Of a DNA stretch of 51,647 nucleotides, positions 1-12,600 are shown piece by piece. A program made the translations under genes and the position numbers. The stretch's first letter is position 1. Every line of letters begins with the position of its first letter. The notes below the pieces were generated by a model. That model saw nothing but the letters and a program-made list of their open reading frames with translations. It was not told where the DNA came from and did not search any database. The stretch comes from Bacteroidota bacterium (GTDB lineage Bacteria; Bacteroidota; Ignavibacteria; Ignavibacteriales; Ignavibacteriaceae): the NCBI GenBank assembly GCA_021813585.1, contig JAKAJV010000089.1, positions 1 to 51,647 on the forward strand. Reading direction: 5' to 3'.

Positions 1-651
1 GATATTGTATTTTCTCATAGCGGAAAATCTATGGAAGCATCAAACGAAATCTTTTTTAATTCAAAGAGCCTCCAGATAGATGTAAGAGAGAATTTAGGAT
101 ACATAAAAGAAAATTTTGATCTGATAATCTCAATTCATTGCCAGCAGATTTTTCCCAAAGAGCTTATTCAATCGGTAAGGTGTATTAATGTGCATCCAGG
201 ATATAATCCATCGACGAGAGGCTGGTACACACACGTTTTTGCCATTATTTATGGTTTGCCGGCCGGTGCAACACTGCATGAAATGGATGAACTGATCGAC
301 CACGGGCCAATCATAGCGCGTAAATTAGTTGAGAAAGATATATCCGATACTTCATTTACGCTTTATAATAAAATATTAAAGGCAGAGGTAGATTTATTCG
401 CAGAAAACTTTGATTCGATTATGGATGGTTCTTATCAACCACAGAAAATAACTGAAGAAGGAAATCTTTTTACAAAAGCCGATTATAAAAAGCTATTGGA
501 GTTTGATCTTAACCAGGAAGGAAGGTTTATAGATTTTTATAACAGACTGAGAGCGCTTTCGCATAATGATTACCGTAATGCTTACTTTTATTCACCTACC
601 TCCGGTAAAAAGGTTTTCATTTCACTGATGACAGAGGTTGAAGATGAATGA
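1..651 (+). CDS. Sugar N-formyltransferase, 5'-truncated (dTDP-4-amino-sugar formyltransferase type)
   Basis: The reading frame is open from base 1, so the gene begins upstream of the window; an internal ATG at 31 is probably not the start. The visible part contains the formyltransferase core: the segment CINVHPGYNPSTRGW supplies the Asn and His of the usual Asn-His-Asp catalytic set, and MDELIDHGPI supplies the Asp. Family members such as VioF and WbtJ-type enzymes transfer a formyl group from N10-formyl-tetrahydrofolate to the amino group of a nucleotide-linked dideoxy-amino sugar in the cytoplasm. The C-terminal ~80 residues resemble the accessory region of these enzymes. The stop overlaps the next gene by 8 bases, implying translational coupling with the giant glycosyltransferase. 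The precise sugar substrate cannot be read from sequence. The formyl-sugar assignment is firm; a methionyl-tRNA formyltransferase is unlikely because of the HPGYNPSTRGW context and the genetic neighbourhood. Confidence 0.82.
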   Translation, partial: DIVFSHSGKSMEASNEIFFNSKSLQIDVRENLGYIKENFDLIISIHCQQIFPKELIQSVRCINVHPGYNPSTRGWYTHVFAIIYGLPAGATLHEMDELIDHGPIIARKLVEKDISDTSFTLYNKILKAEVDLFAENFDSIMDGSYQPQKITEEGNLFTKADYKKLLEFDLNQEGRFIDFYNRLRALSHNDYRNAYFYSPTSGKKVFISLMTEVEDE

Positions 652-3600
652 TATTATAGTCTCTGCATGCATAATTACTTATAATCAAGAGAAATATATT
701 GAGCAGTGTCTTCAAGGCGCCGTTGAACAGAAAGTAAATTTCTCTTATGAAATTATTATTGGTGACGACTACTCAACGGACAGGACAGGTGAAATTATTC
801 AGAGATATTCTGCGCAATATCCGGGCTTAATAAAATATTTTAGAAGAGAAAAGAACTTGGGGATGAATAAAAACTGGATTGAAACCATTAAGAACTGTTC
901 CGGTAGATATATAGCTATCTGCGAAGGCGACGATTACTGGACCGATCCTAATAAATTGCAAAAGCAAGTTGATTTTTTAGATTCCCATTCCAAATTTTCG
1001 CTAAGCTTTCATAATGCCCTCATAGTTTATGAAAACGGTAATAATCAAACCATACCTTTTTGCGATCCGGACCAGAAAGCTACATCTGCACTTCCGGATA
1101 TTATAAAAAAAAACTTCATCCCAACTGCTTCCATTCTATTTCGTAAAGCGAATGTAGAAAGCATTCCGGGCTGGTTCGATAAAATAAAAATGGCAGATTG
1201 GGCACTACACATTTTAAATGCCCGGCACGGAAAGCTTGGATATTTAAATGAGATAATGAGTGTTTATAGAATACATGATAACGGTATCTGGACCTCATTG
1301 TCGGAAGAAGACAATATTAATGCTAAGATAGAATTCTTTCAAAAGATTAATGATTATCTCAATTACAAATACGATGAGCATATTTCAATTAATCTAAGAA
1401 GCTTGCGTGAACGTCTGGCGAGGATTATTAAGAATGAACCAGGTCTTTCCAATATTACCGAATACGGGGAGTTCTTGAATCCAGAGATGTCTATCGAAAA
1501 TATGGATAAATACCTGGTACGCTATAGTATTTTGAATGCTATTAAAAATATTTTACCCGAGCTTAAAGGAGTACTGCTTGATGTAGGCTGCGGCGAAATG
1601 CCTTATAAAAAACTCTTGACTTCCTTTCCAAGTAATGTGGAAAAGTATATCGGGATGGACATTGAAAATCCGCTTTATCAGCAAAATATTAAGCCGGATT
1701 TATTTTGGGAAGGCAATAATATTCCTTTGGAAGATAACAGTGTTGATTGTGTGATTGCAACAGAATTTTTTGAGCACGTTCCGTATCCAGAGATAATTAT
1801 GGAAGAGATAAGCAGAGTTTTAAAGCCGGAAGGAGTTTTATTTTTAACAGTTCCCTTTATCTGGTCGCTGCATACAATTCCGAACGATGAATACAGGTAT
1901 ACTCCATTTGCCCTCGAACGGATGTTAAAAAAAACGGGCTTTACAAATATTAATCTCAAACCTTTAGGCGGATGGAATGCAAGCTTGGCTCAAACAATCG
2001 GTTTATGGGCACGCAGAAAACCGATGAACGATGAGGAAAGAAAAAAGATTTCAGAAAGCCTTTTTCCCTTCTATAAAAACTTGATTGAGACAGATCAAAT
2101 TCCTGATCAATTTACCGAAGGACAATTGATAACCGGATTATCCGGCACTGCGGTGAAAATAAAAAACGAGAGTGACGACGCAGATAAATACGTCAATTCG
2201 TTTAAGAAAGAAAATACCCTTGCAATCTTTACTCCAAATTTTGGAACTTTATCCGAAACATTTATAAAAAAACACATCGACTATTTGCTTCCAGGGAAAA
2301 CTGTTGTCGTTACAGGAAATATTTATGATAGAAATTGGGCAAACGTTCCGGTACTTCAAATTCCATACTCCGAGGGTCCCTCAAAATATTCTCCGGAAAT
2401 AGAAGATAAGGTCGAATCGTTTTTAATGCAGCACAAAGTTACTCACATTTTAGTTGAATATGGCTGTTACGGAACAGATATAATTGAATTAAATAGTAAG
2501 AAGTTGAATCTGCCGATCTTCGTACATTTTCATGGTGGCGATGCTGCAGCCATGTTAAGAAGAAAAGAAATGGTTGAACTTTATAGATGGATGGTAAGCA
2601 AAGTAAACGGTGTAATCGCAGTTGCAAAGCCAATGGCGAAAAGGCTTGCCGGCATAGGAATTCCGGGGGAAAAAATTGTTATTAATCATTATGGAATTGA
2701 TATACCGGAACATGTAGTAGCGCAGCCCGAAAAATCTCCGTGCCGTTTTGTTTTTGTAGGAAGGCTTACTCCTAAAAAGGCTCCTGATATAACTTTAAAA
2801 GCATTTTCCAAAGCGCGTAGCATTGTTAAGAATATTCATTTGGATATTGTTGGCGATCATTTTTTGCCAAATCAATCTACTTCAATGAAAGCGCAGCTTG
2901 AAGATTATACTGCGAAAAATAATTTGCTGGACGCTGTTACGTTCCATGGTGCCCAGTCAAACAAAAATGTAAAGGAAATACTTGTCCAGTCGTCGGCTTA
3001 TGTTCAGCATTCTGTTACTGTACCTGAAACCGGAGATGCCGAAGGACTTCCTAATTCAATTCTTGAAGCTTCAGCATACGGACTTCCAGTAATATCAACT
3101 TTTCATGAAGGTATCCCAGAGGAGGTGGAGAATTCTAAAACCGGTTTTCTTGTGAATGAATTTGATATTGATGCTATGGCAGAGTATATGATAAAACTCG
3201 CTAACAATCCAGAATTAAGAAAAACAATGGGATTAGAGGGAAGGAAAAAAATTGAGAACGAATTTTCCATAGAGAAATCAATCGTTGGGCTTAGAAAGAT
3301 AATTTTTACATCGCAGGAAAGCAGCAGAATGGTACAAAAGGTAAGCGAGATAAGGAATTTTATCTCGAAAGGAAATCTGGAAGAAGCAAAAGAATTATGC
3401 TATGAGTTGTTAAGTGAAGATACAGAATTTGCCGAAGCTTATTTCCTGCTTGGAGAATTAAATTATGCTTCATGCAATTACGAACAGGCTTCGCGAAATT
3501 ATCTTTCAGCATTTCAAATTTCCGGGCAAAGGATTGATGCGGCAGTGAAGATTGTTCTCTCAAATCTTAGGTTAAATCGCATGCATGACGCAATTAGATT

Positions 3601-6600
3601 TTTAAAGCAGGTAATAATTGAAAATCCTTATGATAAAAATTTGCTGCTGCTTTCCAAGGAATTGAAAGTTGAATTGCAGTGGGAAGATCTTAAAAATATT
3701 TCTTCGATAAAATTATATGCCGGTGATATCCCCGAAAAAGAAGAATATAAAAATCTTATCGGGCTTTCAATAGAAAAGAAAGATTACAGACACATATTTC
3801 ATGATGTTACCCATCCCTTCCCTTTACCGGATAATTCGGTAGACAGCTTTCAAGCTGAGGATGTATTTGAACACATTGCCTACGAAATGCTTCCGGCAGT
3901 GCTCGATGAAATTTACAGAGTGCTGAAACCAGGCGCTACTTTTAGATTATCTATTCCGGATTACGGCTGCGACGTATTAATTGAACGGAGTATAAAAGAC
4001 GAAAGCGGAAAAATAATTTTTGATCCTGCCGGCGGAGGCACGATTGAAAATCCCGGGCATGTATGGTTTCCCGATATTTCAAATGTAAAGGCTCTTCTGG
4101 ATAAAACCGCGTTTGCCGGAAGCGGCAAAATAAATTTTCTTCATCATTATAATACTGACGGCACTTTTGTTCTTAAAGATATTGATTACTCAAAGGGATT
4201 TGTAATGAGGAATCCCGATAACGATGGAAGGGTGCAAAATCCGAGACGACCAATGTCTCTTATAGTCGACCTTGTTAAACCTTTAAACGCAAATTCAAAT
4301 TCCGCCGGTGCCAATTCTCCCGAACTTTATTTTACAAATGAAAATTTAGATGCTGCTTTTCCAAGGCTTTCCTTTGTTATGATCGTCTTAAACGGAAAGC
4401 CATTTATTGAATATACCCTGAATGCAATATACAGCTTTGCGCAGGAAATAATAATTGTGGAAGGCGCGGTTGAAAAATGCTTGTTTGCTGCAAACCCGGA
4501 TGGTTCTTCAAAAGACGGTACCGTTGAACTCATTAAAAGCTTTCCCGACCCGGATAGAAAAATTCGTTTAGTGCAAGGCATATGGCTTGAAAAAATGGAT
4601 ATGCAGAACAAAGCGCTTGAGCTTGTGTCAGGTGATTATGTTTGGCTTGTCGACTCCGACGAAGTTTACAAACGGAAGGACATTGAAGCAATAATAAAAA
4701 TGCTGAAGGATGATACTTCGATAACGCAGATAAACTTTATCCCGGATAATTTCTGGAAGGGTTTCGATTATATTTTTGTCTCTCCGTACTTCTTCGAAAA
4801 AGAAGCTCATTACAGAAGAGTATTTAAGTTTGTTATGGGTGCAAAGTTTACAAGCCACCGTCCGCCAACATTATTTCTTCCGGGCATTAATAAAACGACT
4901 GAAGAACTCCATACCATCGATGGAAACACAACACGCGGAATGGGGATATATCCTTATCATTACAGTTATGTTCTTGAAGAGCAGGTGCGGCAGAAAATAG
5001 AACTATACAACCGCTACGGCTGGGGTAAGTCATGGAATATAGATTTGAACTTGTGGTTCAACGAATGCTACTTAAAATGGCTGCCGGAAAATAGAACAGA
5101 AATAGAATCTAAGTATCCTGTCTGGACAGGCGGCGGAAATTCGCATACAAAATTATTTGAAGGCGAACACCCGGAAGTGATGAAAGATTTTGTTGAGTCC
5201 ACTAGAAAACGAAAGATTAAAATTGCAGGCGAAGATGAGAAGGGAAAAGATTTAACCGAAGTAAATTCCCATTCCGCTTTTTCAGAAAGTATTTATAAAA
5301 TATTTGCCAGAACCAAGCCTAAAAAAATTATTGAAACCGGTACTTATCTCGGTAAAGGAACTACAAGGATTATAGCCGGCGCTCTAAGGGATTTGAAAAT
5401 AGATAACAGCCGGTTCTTTTCGATCGAGGTAAATGAAAGCAATTACCGCGAGTCGGTCAGGAACATTAAAAACGCCGGGTTAAGCAATTATGTTTCCATA
5501 TTGCACGGTCTTTCACTGCCGCGAAATATTTTGCCGTCGATGGAAGAGATAGAACAAAGAACGGTTAAGCAAATTGAGTTCGATGGAATATATGTGGATC
5601 ATAAAGAGAGCGAAAGAGCAAAATTATATTACAACGAAACGAATTTTAGCGGCACCGAAGACGACCTCCTGGGAAAATGCCTTATTACTTTTAATTACGA
5701 ACCAGATTTCATTTTACTTGACAGCGGCGGGCACATCGGAAACATTGAATTCAATTATCTAATCGAGAGGCTTAGGAAAGAATGTATAATTGCTCTCGAC
5801 GATATAAATCATATCAAGCACAGAAGCAGCTTTCTGCAAATGAAAAGCGATGCACGCTTCGAGATGATTATCTCTTCGGATGAAAAGTTCGGCTTCTGCA
5901 TTGCGAAATTCACTCCGACAGTAAGACATGCAATCAATACAGACCTTTTAAACTCAGTACAGCCTAATAAGATTTTGTTTGTCAGGACAGATTCGATAGG
6001 CGATAATGTAATTGCATCATCGGTGCTAAAGGAATTAAAAAATAAATTTCCCAATTCAGAGGTAACAGTAGTCTGCCAAAATCATATTGCCGGGCTTTAC
6101 GAAAATTGCCCTTATATAAAAAACATAATCGGCATAGAGAAGAAGAAGTTCGTCGAGAGTGAAGATTACAGAAATCAAATTATAAATAAAGTTCGAGAGT
6201 ATAAATTCGATTTAGCCGTTAACAGTGTATTCTCCAGTTCGATGGCGGATGATATGCTGGCTTTAACTTCGGGAGCTAAGATAACGGTTAGGATTGACGG
6301 AGATGCGACAAACAGCGAGTGGGAATCAATAAATAAAATTAGGGAGCTGTACACTTACGTTGTTAAAACAGGAGCCGGATGGCGGAGTGAATTAAAAAGA
6401 TATTCGGATTTTTTAACAGGGGCGGGAATTCACTTCGATGAATTAAATCCTGAAGTATGGCTTGCTGCTGAAGATGAAATGTTTGCGGGAAAAATATTTT
6501 TAGATAATAATATCGATCCGCAAAAAACTATAGTGCTGTTTGCAGGTGCAAAGGACGGGTGCAGGCATTCTTATAACTACGGCAAGGCGCTTAGCAGCTT

Positions 6601-9600
6601 TTGCCGGAAAAACCAATATAATGTTTTAGCAGTCGGCAGTGAAAAAGATTTTGAGGTTAATCAAAAGAACTTAGATGATATCCGGATTGAAAAAAAGATA
6701 AACCTATCTGGAAAAACTACTATTCGTCAAACGGCAGCGATCATAAAAAAATGCAAGCTGGCTGCAGGTGCCGAAACCGGAAATGCGCATATTGCATGTG
6801 CAGTTGGAACTCCCAATTTGATCTTATTAGGCGGCGGGCACTTCGGCAGATTTATGCCCTATTCAAATCTCACTTCTTTAGTATGCCATCCCCTGGACTG
6901 TTACGGCTGCAATTGGAACTGTACTCTGTCTTCATATAAATGTGTAGAGGATGTTTCAGTTGATCTAATCGAATTTGCACTTGAACAGACTTTAGCAAAG
7001 AAGGCGGATAAGACAAGAATATTTATCAAAGATACTGATCTGCCTAATAAAGAAATCATCGATAAATATTTGGAACAAAGGAATTATGAGGTAATTGAAT
7101 TTAAACCGAACGGAAATACAATTAAAAATTTATCCCGTATAAATACATCTTCCAATTCCCAGGAAAGCCAGAGTAATAAAGATAAATTTGATTTTAGCTG
7201 TTTAACTTACTCTCTTAAGTCGCATTTCAATTACTTTAAATCGAAGAGATACGATATTGAATTATTTGGGGAAGAAGTTGATCCGCTTAATTGCGATTTA
7301 AAAGCGTATCAGGATTTGCTTGTGTTTACTTACATCAAAGAAAATGTTCCCAAAGGAAGCAGACTCCTTGATATCGGCGGCGGCACTTCCAGAATTTTAA
7401 ATCATTTTGCAGATGAATACGAATGCTGGAACATAGATAAATTTGAAGGGCTCGGGAACGGACCGCAGAATATTCCTTTAGCTCCTTATAAAATTGTACA
7501 AGACTATATCGGAAATTTTAATCCCGGATTGCCTGAAAATTATTTTGACTTCGTATTCAGCATCTCAACTCTAGAACATGCGGGCGAAGAAGCGGAGTGG
7601 TACAAAAAAATATGCGCAGATATCGACAGGGTGTCTAAAAATAATGCCGTCAATCTTCATTGCTTCGATGTAGTTCTTGAAAAGCCCGGCGTGTCTGGGA
7701 AATATAATTGGTCATGCAGTTTACTGCCCTTCATGTTTAACAGATACGGGTCACAGCAAAAATTCCACGGGCTAGATGGAATTATAAATGACCCCGACCT
7801 GTTTTTCTTATCTCAAAAGTATTATGAAAACGCCTGGCAGAAAACAACCAGGGAAGAGTACTTCAAATTCGGGGTTCCGGTTTCTTACAATATTTTCTGG
7901 CAGACAAAGAGGAAGCCTGCAGCACCTGAAATTATTATTAAAAATAACTTTGAAAAAATATCGATCGTTACACCTTCCTTTAACCAGGCGGAATTTTTAG
8001 AAGAGACAATCGATTCTGTTTTAAGCCAAAAATATCCCGGACTCGAATATGTAATTATGGACGGCGGCAGCAGCGACGGTTCCGTAGATATAATTAAAAA
8101 GTTTGAAAAATATTTAACATACTGGCAAAGTAAAAAAGATAAGGGACAGTACAATGCAATTAACGAGGGCTTCCTGCATACCTCCGGCGAAATAATGGGA
8201 TGGATTAATTCCGATGACAAGCTGCACCCTGAATCCCTGTTTAAGATCAATGAAGCATTCAAACAAAATCCACAGGCTCGCTGGATAACCGGCAGACCGA
8301 CAGCGTGGAATAAAGACGGTTCTTTGAATATGATCTCGCCAAACCTGCCGGATTGGACGAGAGAAAAAATTCTGAACAAAGATTATAAGGATTCTTTCAT
8401 CCAGCAGGAAAGTACATTCTGGAAAAGATCATTGTGGAAAGATGCCGGAGGATATATCTCAACTGAGTCTCAGCTTGTAGGTGATTTTGAATTGTGGCTT
8501 AGGTTTTTCAGGTATGAAGAGTTATATACTGTTGATGAAATTCTGGGAGGATACAGGTATCAGCCCAATCAGAAAACGGCTTCTTCGTTAAATAAATATA
8601 TTATGGAAGCTGATTCGCTGGCTGACTCTGAATTGAAGCTAATGAAGGAAGGCAAGTTTACAAGGAATCAGCCTTTCCCCGGAGTTATTAAAATTAAGCC
8701 GGCATCAAGCCTTAAGCAGAGCGCCTACAATTCTGCTCAGCCTGGGGCGGATGATTTTATTATGGCAACGAGTCTTAATCCAAACGGCGGAAGCAATCAG
8801 CAAAAAGCCTATGAAAGCTGGCTGGAATCGGGCTTCAGAGTAGTATCATTTAATTGTGAAGAAGAAATTAGTCTGCTAAAACAAATTTATCCGGACGTAA
8901 TATTCTTCCCGGTTGAAAGGACTGCCTATGAAAGAGCAGGCAAGCATCTAGTTTACCTTGACGATATTCTTAATGGATTAAAAAAATTCCACAATAATTA
9001 TTTCGGATTAATTAATTCCGATATTATTCTTGACAGCTCTAAAATAAACAATGAGGCTTTTAAGAATAAATTAAAAGATTCTTTACAAGAAGGCTTGGTT
9101 TACTCAAACAGAATTGATATCGATCCGGATAATAATTATGAGGAAGAGTATAAGAAAGGATTTGACTTATACTTCTTCAGCAAAAAACAATTGGAGTTAT
9201 TTAATGGATTAAACTTTGCCATCGGCTTGCCGTGGTGGGACTATTACTTCATTCTGCAAGCAGTTTTTAATTCATTATCCATATTTAAAATAAATGAAAA
9301 GATCGCCTATCATTACAAGCATTCTTCATTCTACAGCGAGGAGATATGGTATGAGCTTGGAGAAACAATACTGGAATATGTTAATAGCCAAATCGTGTCT
9401 GCAGGAATAAGCGGAATCATAGACAATGATAAGAATGATCCTCTGATTAAAAAAGCCGCCGTGTATACGATCAGTGATGTTTCACTTAAAATTATCAAGA
9501 GCCGTTCAAAATTCTTCCAGCCGGTTTCGGATTCACCTGGTGAAGAATTAAATAACGATTACACCGGCACTCCCTTGCCGCCGGATAGAGGGATTAAAGT

Positions 9601-12600
9601 TTCGGCAATCGTTTCAACTTATAACTCGGAAAGGTTTATCCGCGGCTGCCTCGATGATTTGCTCAATCAATCTTTATATGAAAAAGGGCAGCTTGAAATT
9701 GTCGTTGTCAACTCCGGCTCGCAGCAGAATGAAGAAGAGATAGTAAAGGAATACCAAAGCAGGTTTAAAAATATTCAGTACATCAAGACTGAAAGAGAAA
9801 CTGTCTATCAAGCCTGGAACAGGGGAATAAAAATTTCTTCCGGCAAATGCATAACAAATGCAAACACAGACGACAGGCATAGAAAAGATGCGCTGGAAAT
9901 TTTAGCGGGAGAACTGGATGCAAATGAAAACATCGGTTTGGTCTATGCCGACCAGTACGTTACGAAAAAAGAAAATCAGACTTTTGAAAACAATGAAGCC
10001 GCCGGATATTTTGAATGGCTTGAATTTGACCGCATTCAGTTAATACATTGTGCATGTATCGGACCCCAGCCGGTGTGGAGAAAATCCCTGCATGAAAGAT
10101 TCGGGTACTTTGACGAATCGCTTAAGGTAGCTGGTGACTATGAATGGTGGCTGAGGATTTCTGAATATGTTCAACTAAAACATATACCTGAAAAGCTGGG
10201 ACTTTATTTATTATCCAGCAGCAGTATTGAACATAAACATGAAAACGAAACGAAAACAGAAACTGATAAGCTTAGGCTTCATTACGCTCGAAAAGCAAAC
10301 TTAAATGCACTGGATTATGAAAAATACAAATCAACATTTTTAACTCTTAATGATGAACGCCCGCCTGTCGTTTCGGTTATTATCCCGACATTCAACCGAC
10401 CGGATAAATTGAAAGAAGCAATTGCCAGCGTTCGCAAGCAGGATTATGATGCCTATGAAATTATTGTTGTTAATGACGCCGGCGAAGATGTGTCCGGCGT
10501 AATTAATTCTTTTAATGACAAGCGAATAAAATTAATTAATCATTCAGCCAACAAGGGACTGGCTGCTGCCAGAAATACCGGACTTAAAAATGCACACGGA
10601 AAATATATTGCTTACCTGGATGATGATGATGTTTATTATCCTGAGCATTTAAGAACTCTATTATCTTTTTTGGAACAGGGCAATTATAAAATCGCTTACA
10701 CTGATTCATACAGGGCAACTCAGGAACTTCAAAACGGAGAATACGTCACCGTAAAAAAGGATGTGCCGTTCTCGAATGATTTTTCAAAAGAAAAATTACT
10801 AAGGCTGAACATTGCGCCCGTTCAATGCTTTATGCACGAAAAGGCCTGCGTGAAAGATACAGGATTTTTCGATGAATCATTAAAGGCGCACGAAGATTGG
10901 GATTTCTGGATAAGGCTTTCGGGGAAATACGATTTTTATCATATCAAAAAAATTACCTCGGAGTTTAGGCAGAGAACCGATAACAGCAACATGACGAGCC
11001 TGCAAAGCCGGGACTTCTATAATTCATACAGAGATATAATTGCAAAGCATTATTTACGCAGCAAAAGCAGTCCGGAGCTTTTATCCGAACAAGTAAATAA
11101 TCTCGGCATCATAAAACAAAGGGCAGTTCAAGCAGGTCAAATGCAGAGATCCGGCGGGCTGATTGAAGTATCTATTATCATTCCGGTTTATAATAAAATT
11201 GAGTTTACTCAACAGTGTTTGTTAACGCTTTATAAAAACACCTCAGCCGAAATAAATTTTGAGGTTATTGTTGTCGACAATGCCTCTAATGATGGAACAG
11301 GACAATATCTGGAATTCGCGAAAAATGTTTTTACTAATTTGTCCTTTATAACTAACCGGGAGAACATCGGATTCGCAAAAGCAAATAATCTAGGCGTTAA
11401 GAATGCAAAGGGAGAATTTGTTCTTTTTCTTAATAATGATACCGAGCCATTGCGCGGATGGCTTGAGAATCTTTTAACGGTAATTAAGAGCGATAAGAAA
11501 GTTGCTGCGGCGGGAAGCAAATTACTATTTCCCGATGGAAGCCTTCAACATGCTGGTGTTATAATAATAGAAGACAAACAGCTTCCCGATCCGCTTGTAG
11601 CGCGTCATATATACTGGAAAGCGCCGGCTGATATTCCGGAAGCAAATCGCTTAATGACTTATCACGCCTTAACCGCGGCATGCCTTATGGTTAGGAAGGA
11701 CGTCTTTAACGAAGTAAAAGAATTTGATGAAGAATATTGGAACGGCTATGAAGATGTTGATTTGTGCTTTAAGCTTGGTGAAGCAGGGTATAAAATGGTT
11801 TATCAGCCTGCAAGCGTTGTAATTCATCATGAATCCCAGAGCGGACCGGAACGCTTTGCAAAAGTCTCTCATAATATAGACCGGCTCCATAAAAAGTGGC
11901 TCAGCAAAATTAAACCTGACTTTATTCTGGAAAAAAATGGGGAAGGCATTCAGACGGACGCCGGCTTTATAAGGGACTACATTACGTCGAAGACGGCAGA
12001 CCGGAATAAAACTTCAGATAAAAATAATACAAACTTGTTTGACGCTTCGATCATCGTCTTAACGTATAATGGATTGGAATATACCAGGCAGTTCCTTGAA
12101 TCAATTAAGAAAAATACAAAAGTAAAATACGAATTAATTTTAGTTGATAACTGCAGCAGCGATGGAACCGTTGAGTTCCTTAAAAAATTTGTTAAGGATA
12201 AACCAGGCACTAAATTAATCCTTAATGAAAAAAATCTGGGCTTCCCGAAGGGTGTTAATCAAGGATTAAAAATTGCTTCAGGGAAATACATCGTTATTGC
12301 CAATAACGACATTGTTGTAACCAAAGGCTGGCTCGAAAGAATGATTGCTGCTGCTGAGCAAGAAGAAAAGATTGGATTAGTTGGACCTATTAGCAATGCT
12401 GTAAGCGGGATGCAGATTGACAAGGATGCTGTATATCCGGATATAGAAAAAATGCATGAATACGCCGGGAGAGCTGCGAAGAAAAATAAAGGGCAGATAT
12501 TACAGTTCCCCCGTGTGGCTTTTCTTTGCACTCTGATTAAGAGAGAAGTAATTGAAAAAATCGGAGGACTTGACGAGCGGTTCTCACCCGGCAACTACGA

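Noticed and set aside
7885-8379. 164-codon minus-strand frame inside the giant gene
   Set aside because: It lies wholly opposite a GT2 domain with clear motifs and has no family resemblance of its own.
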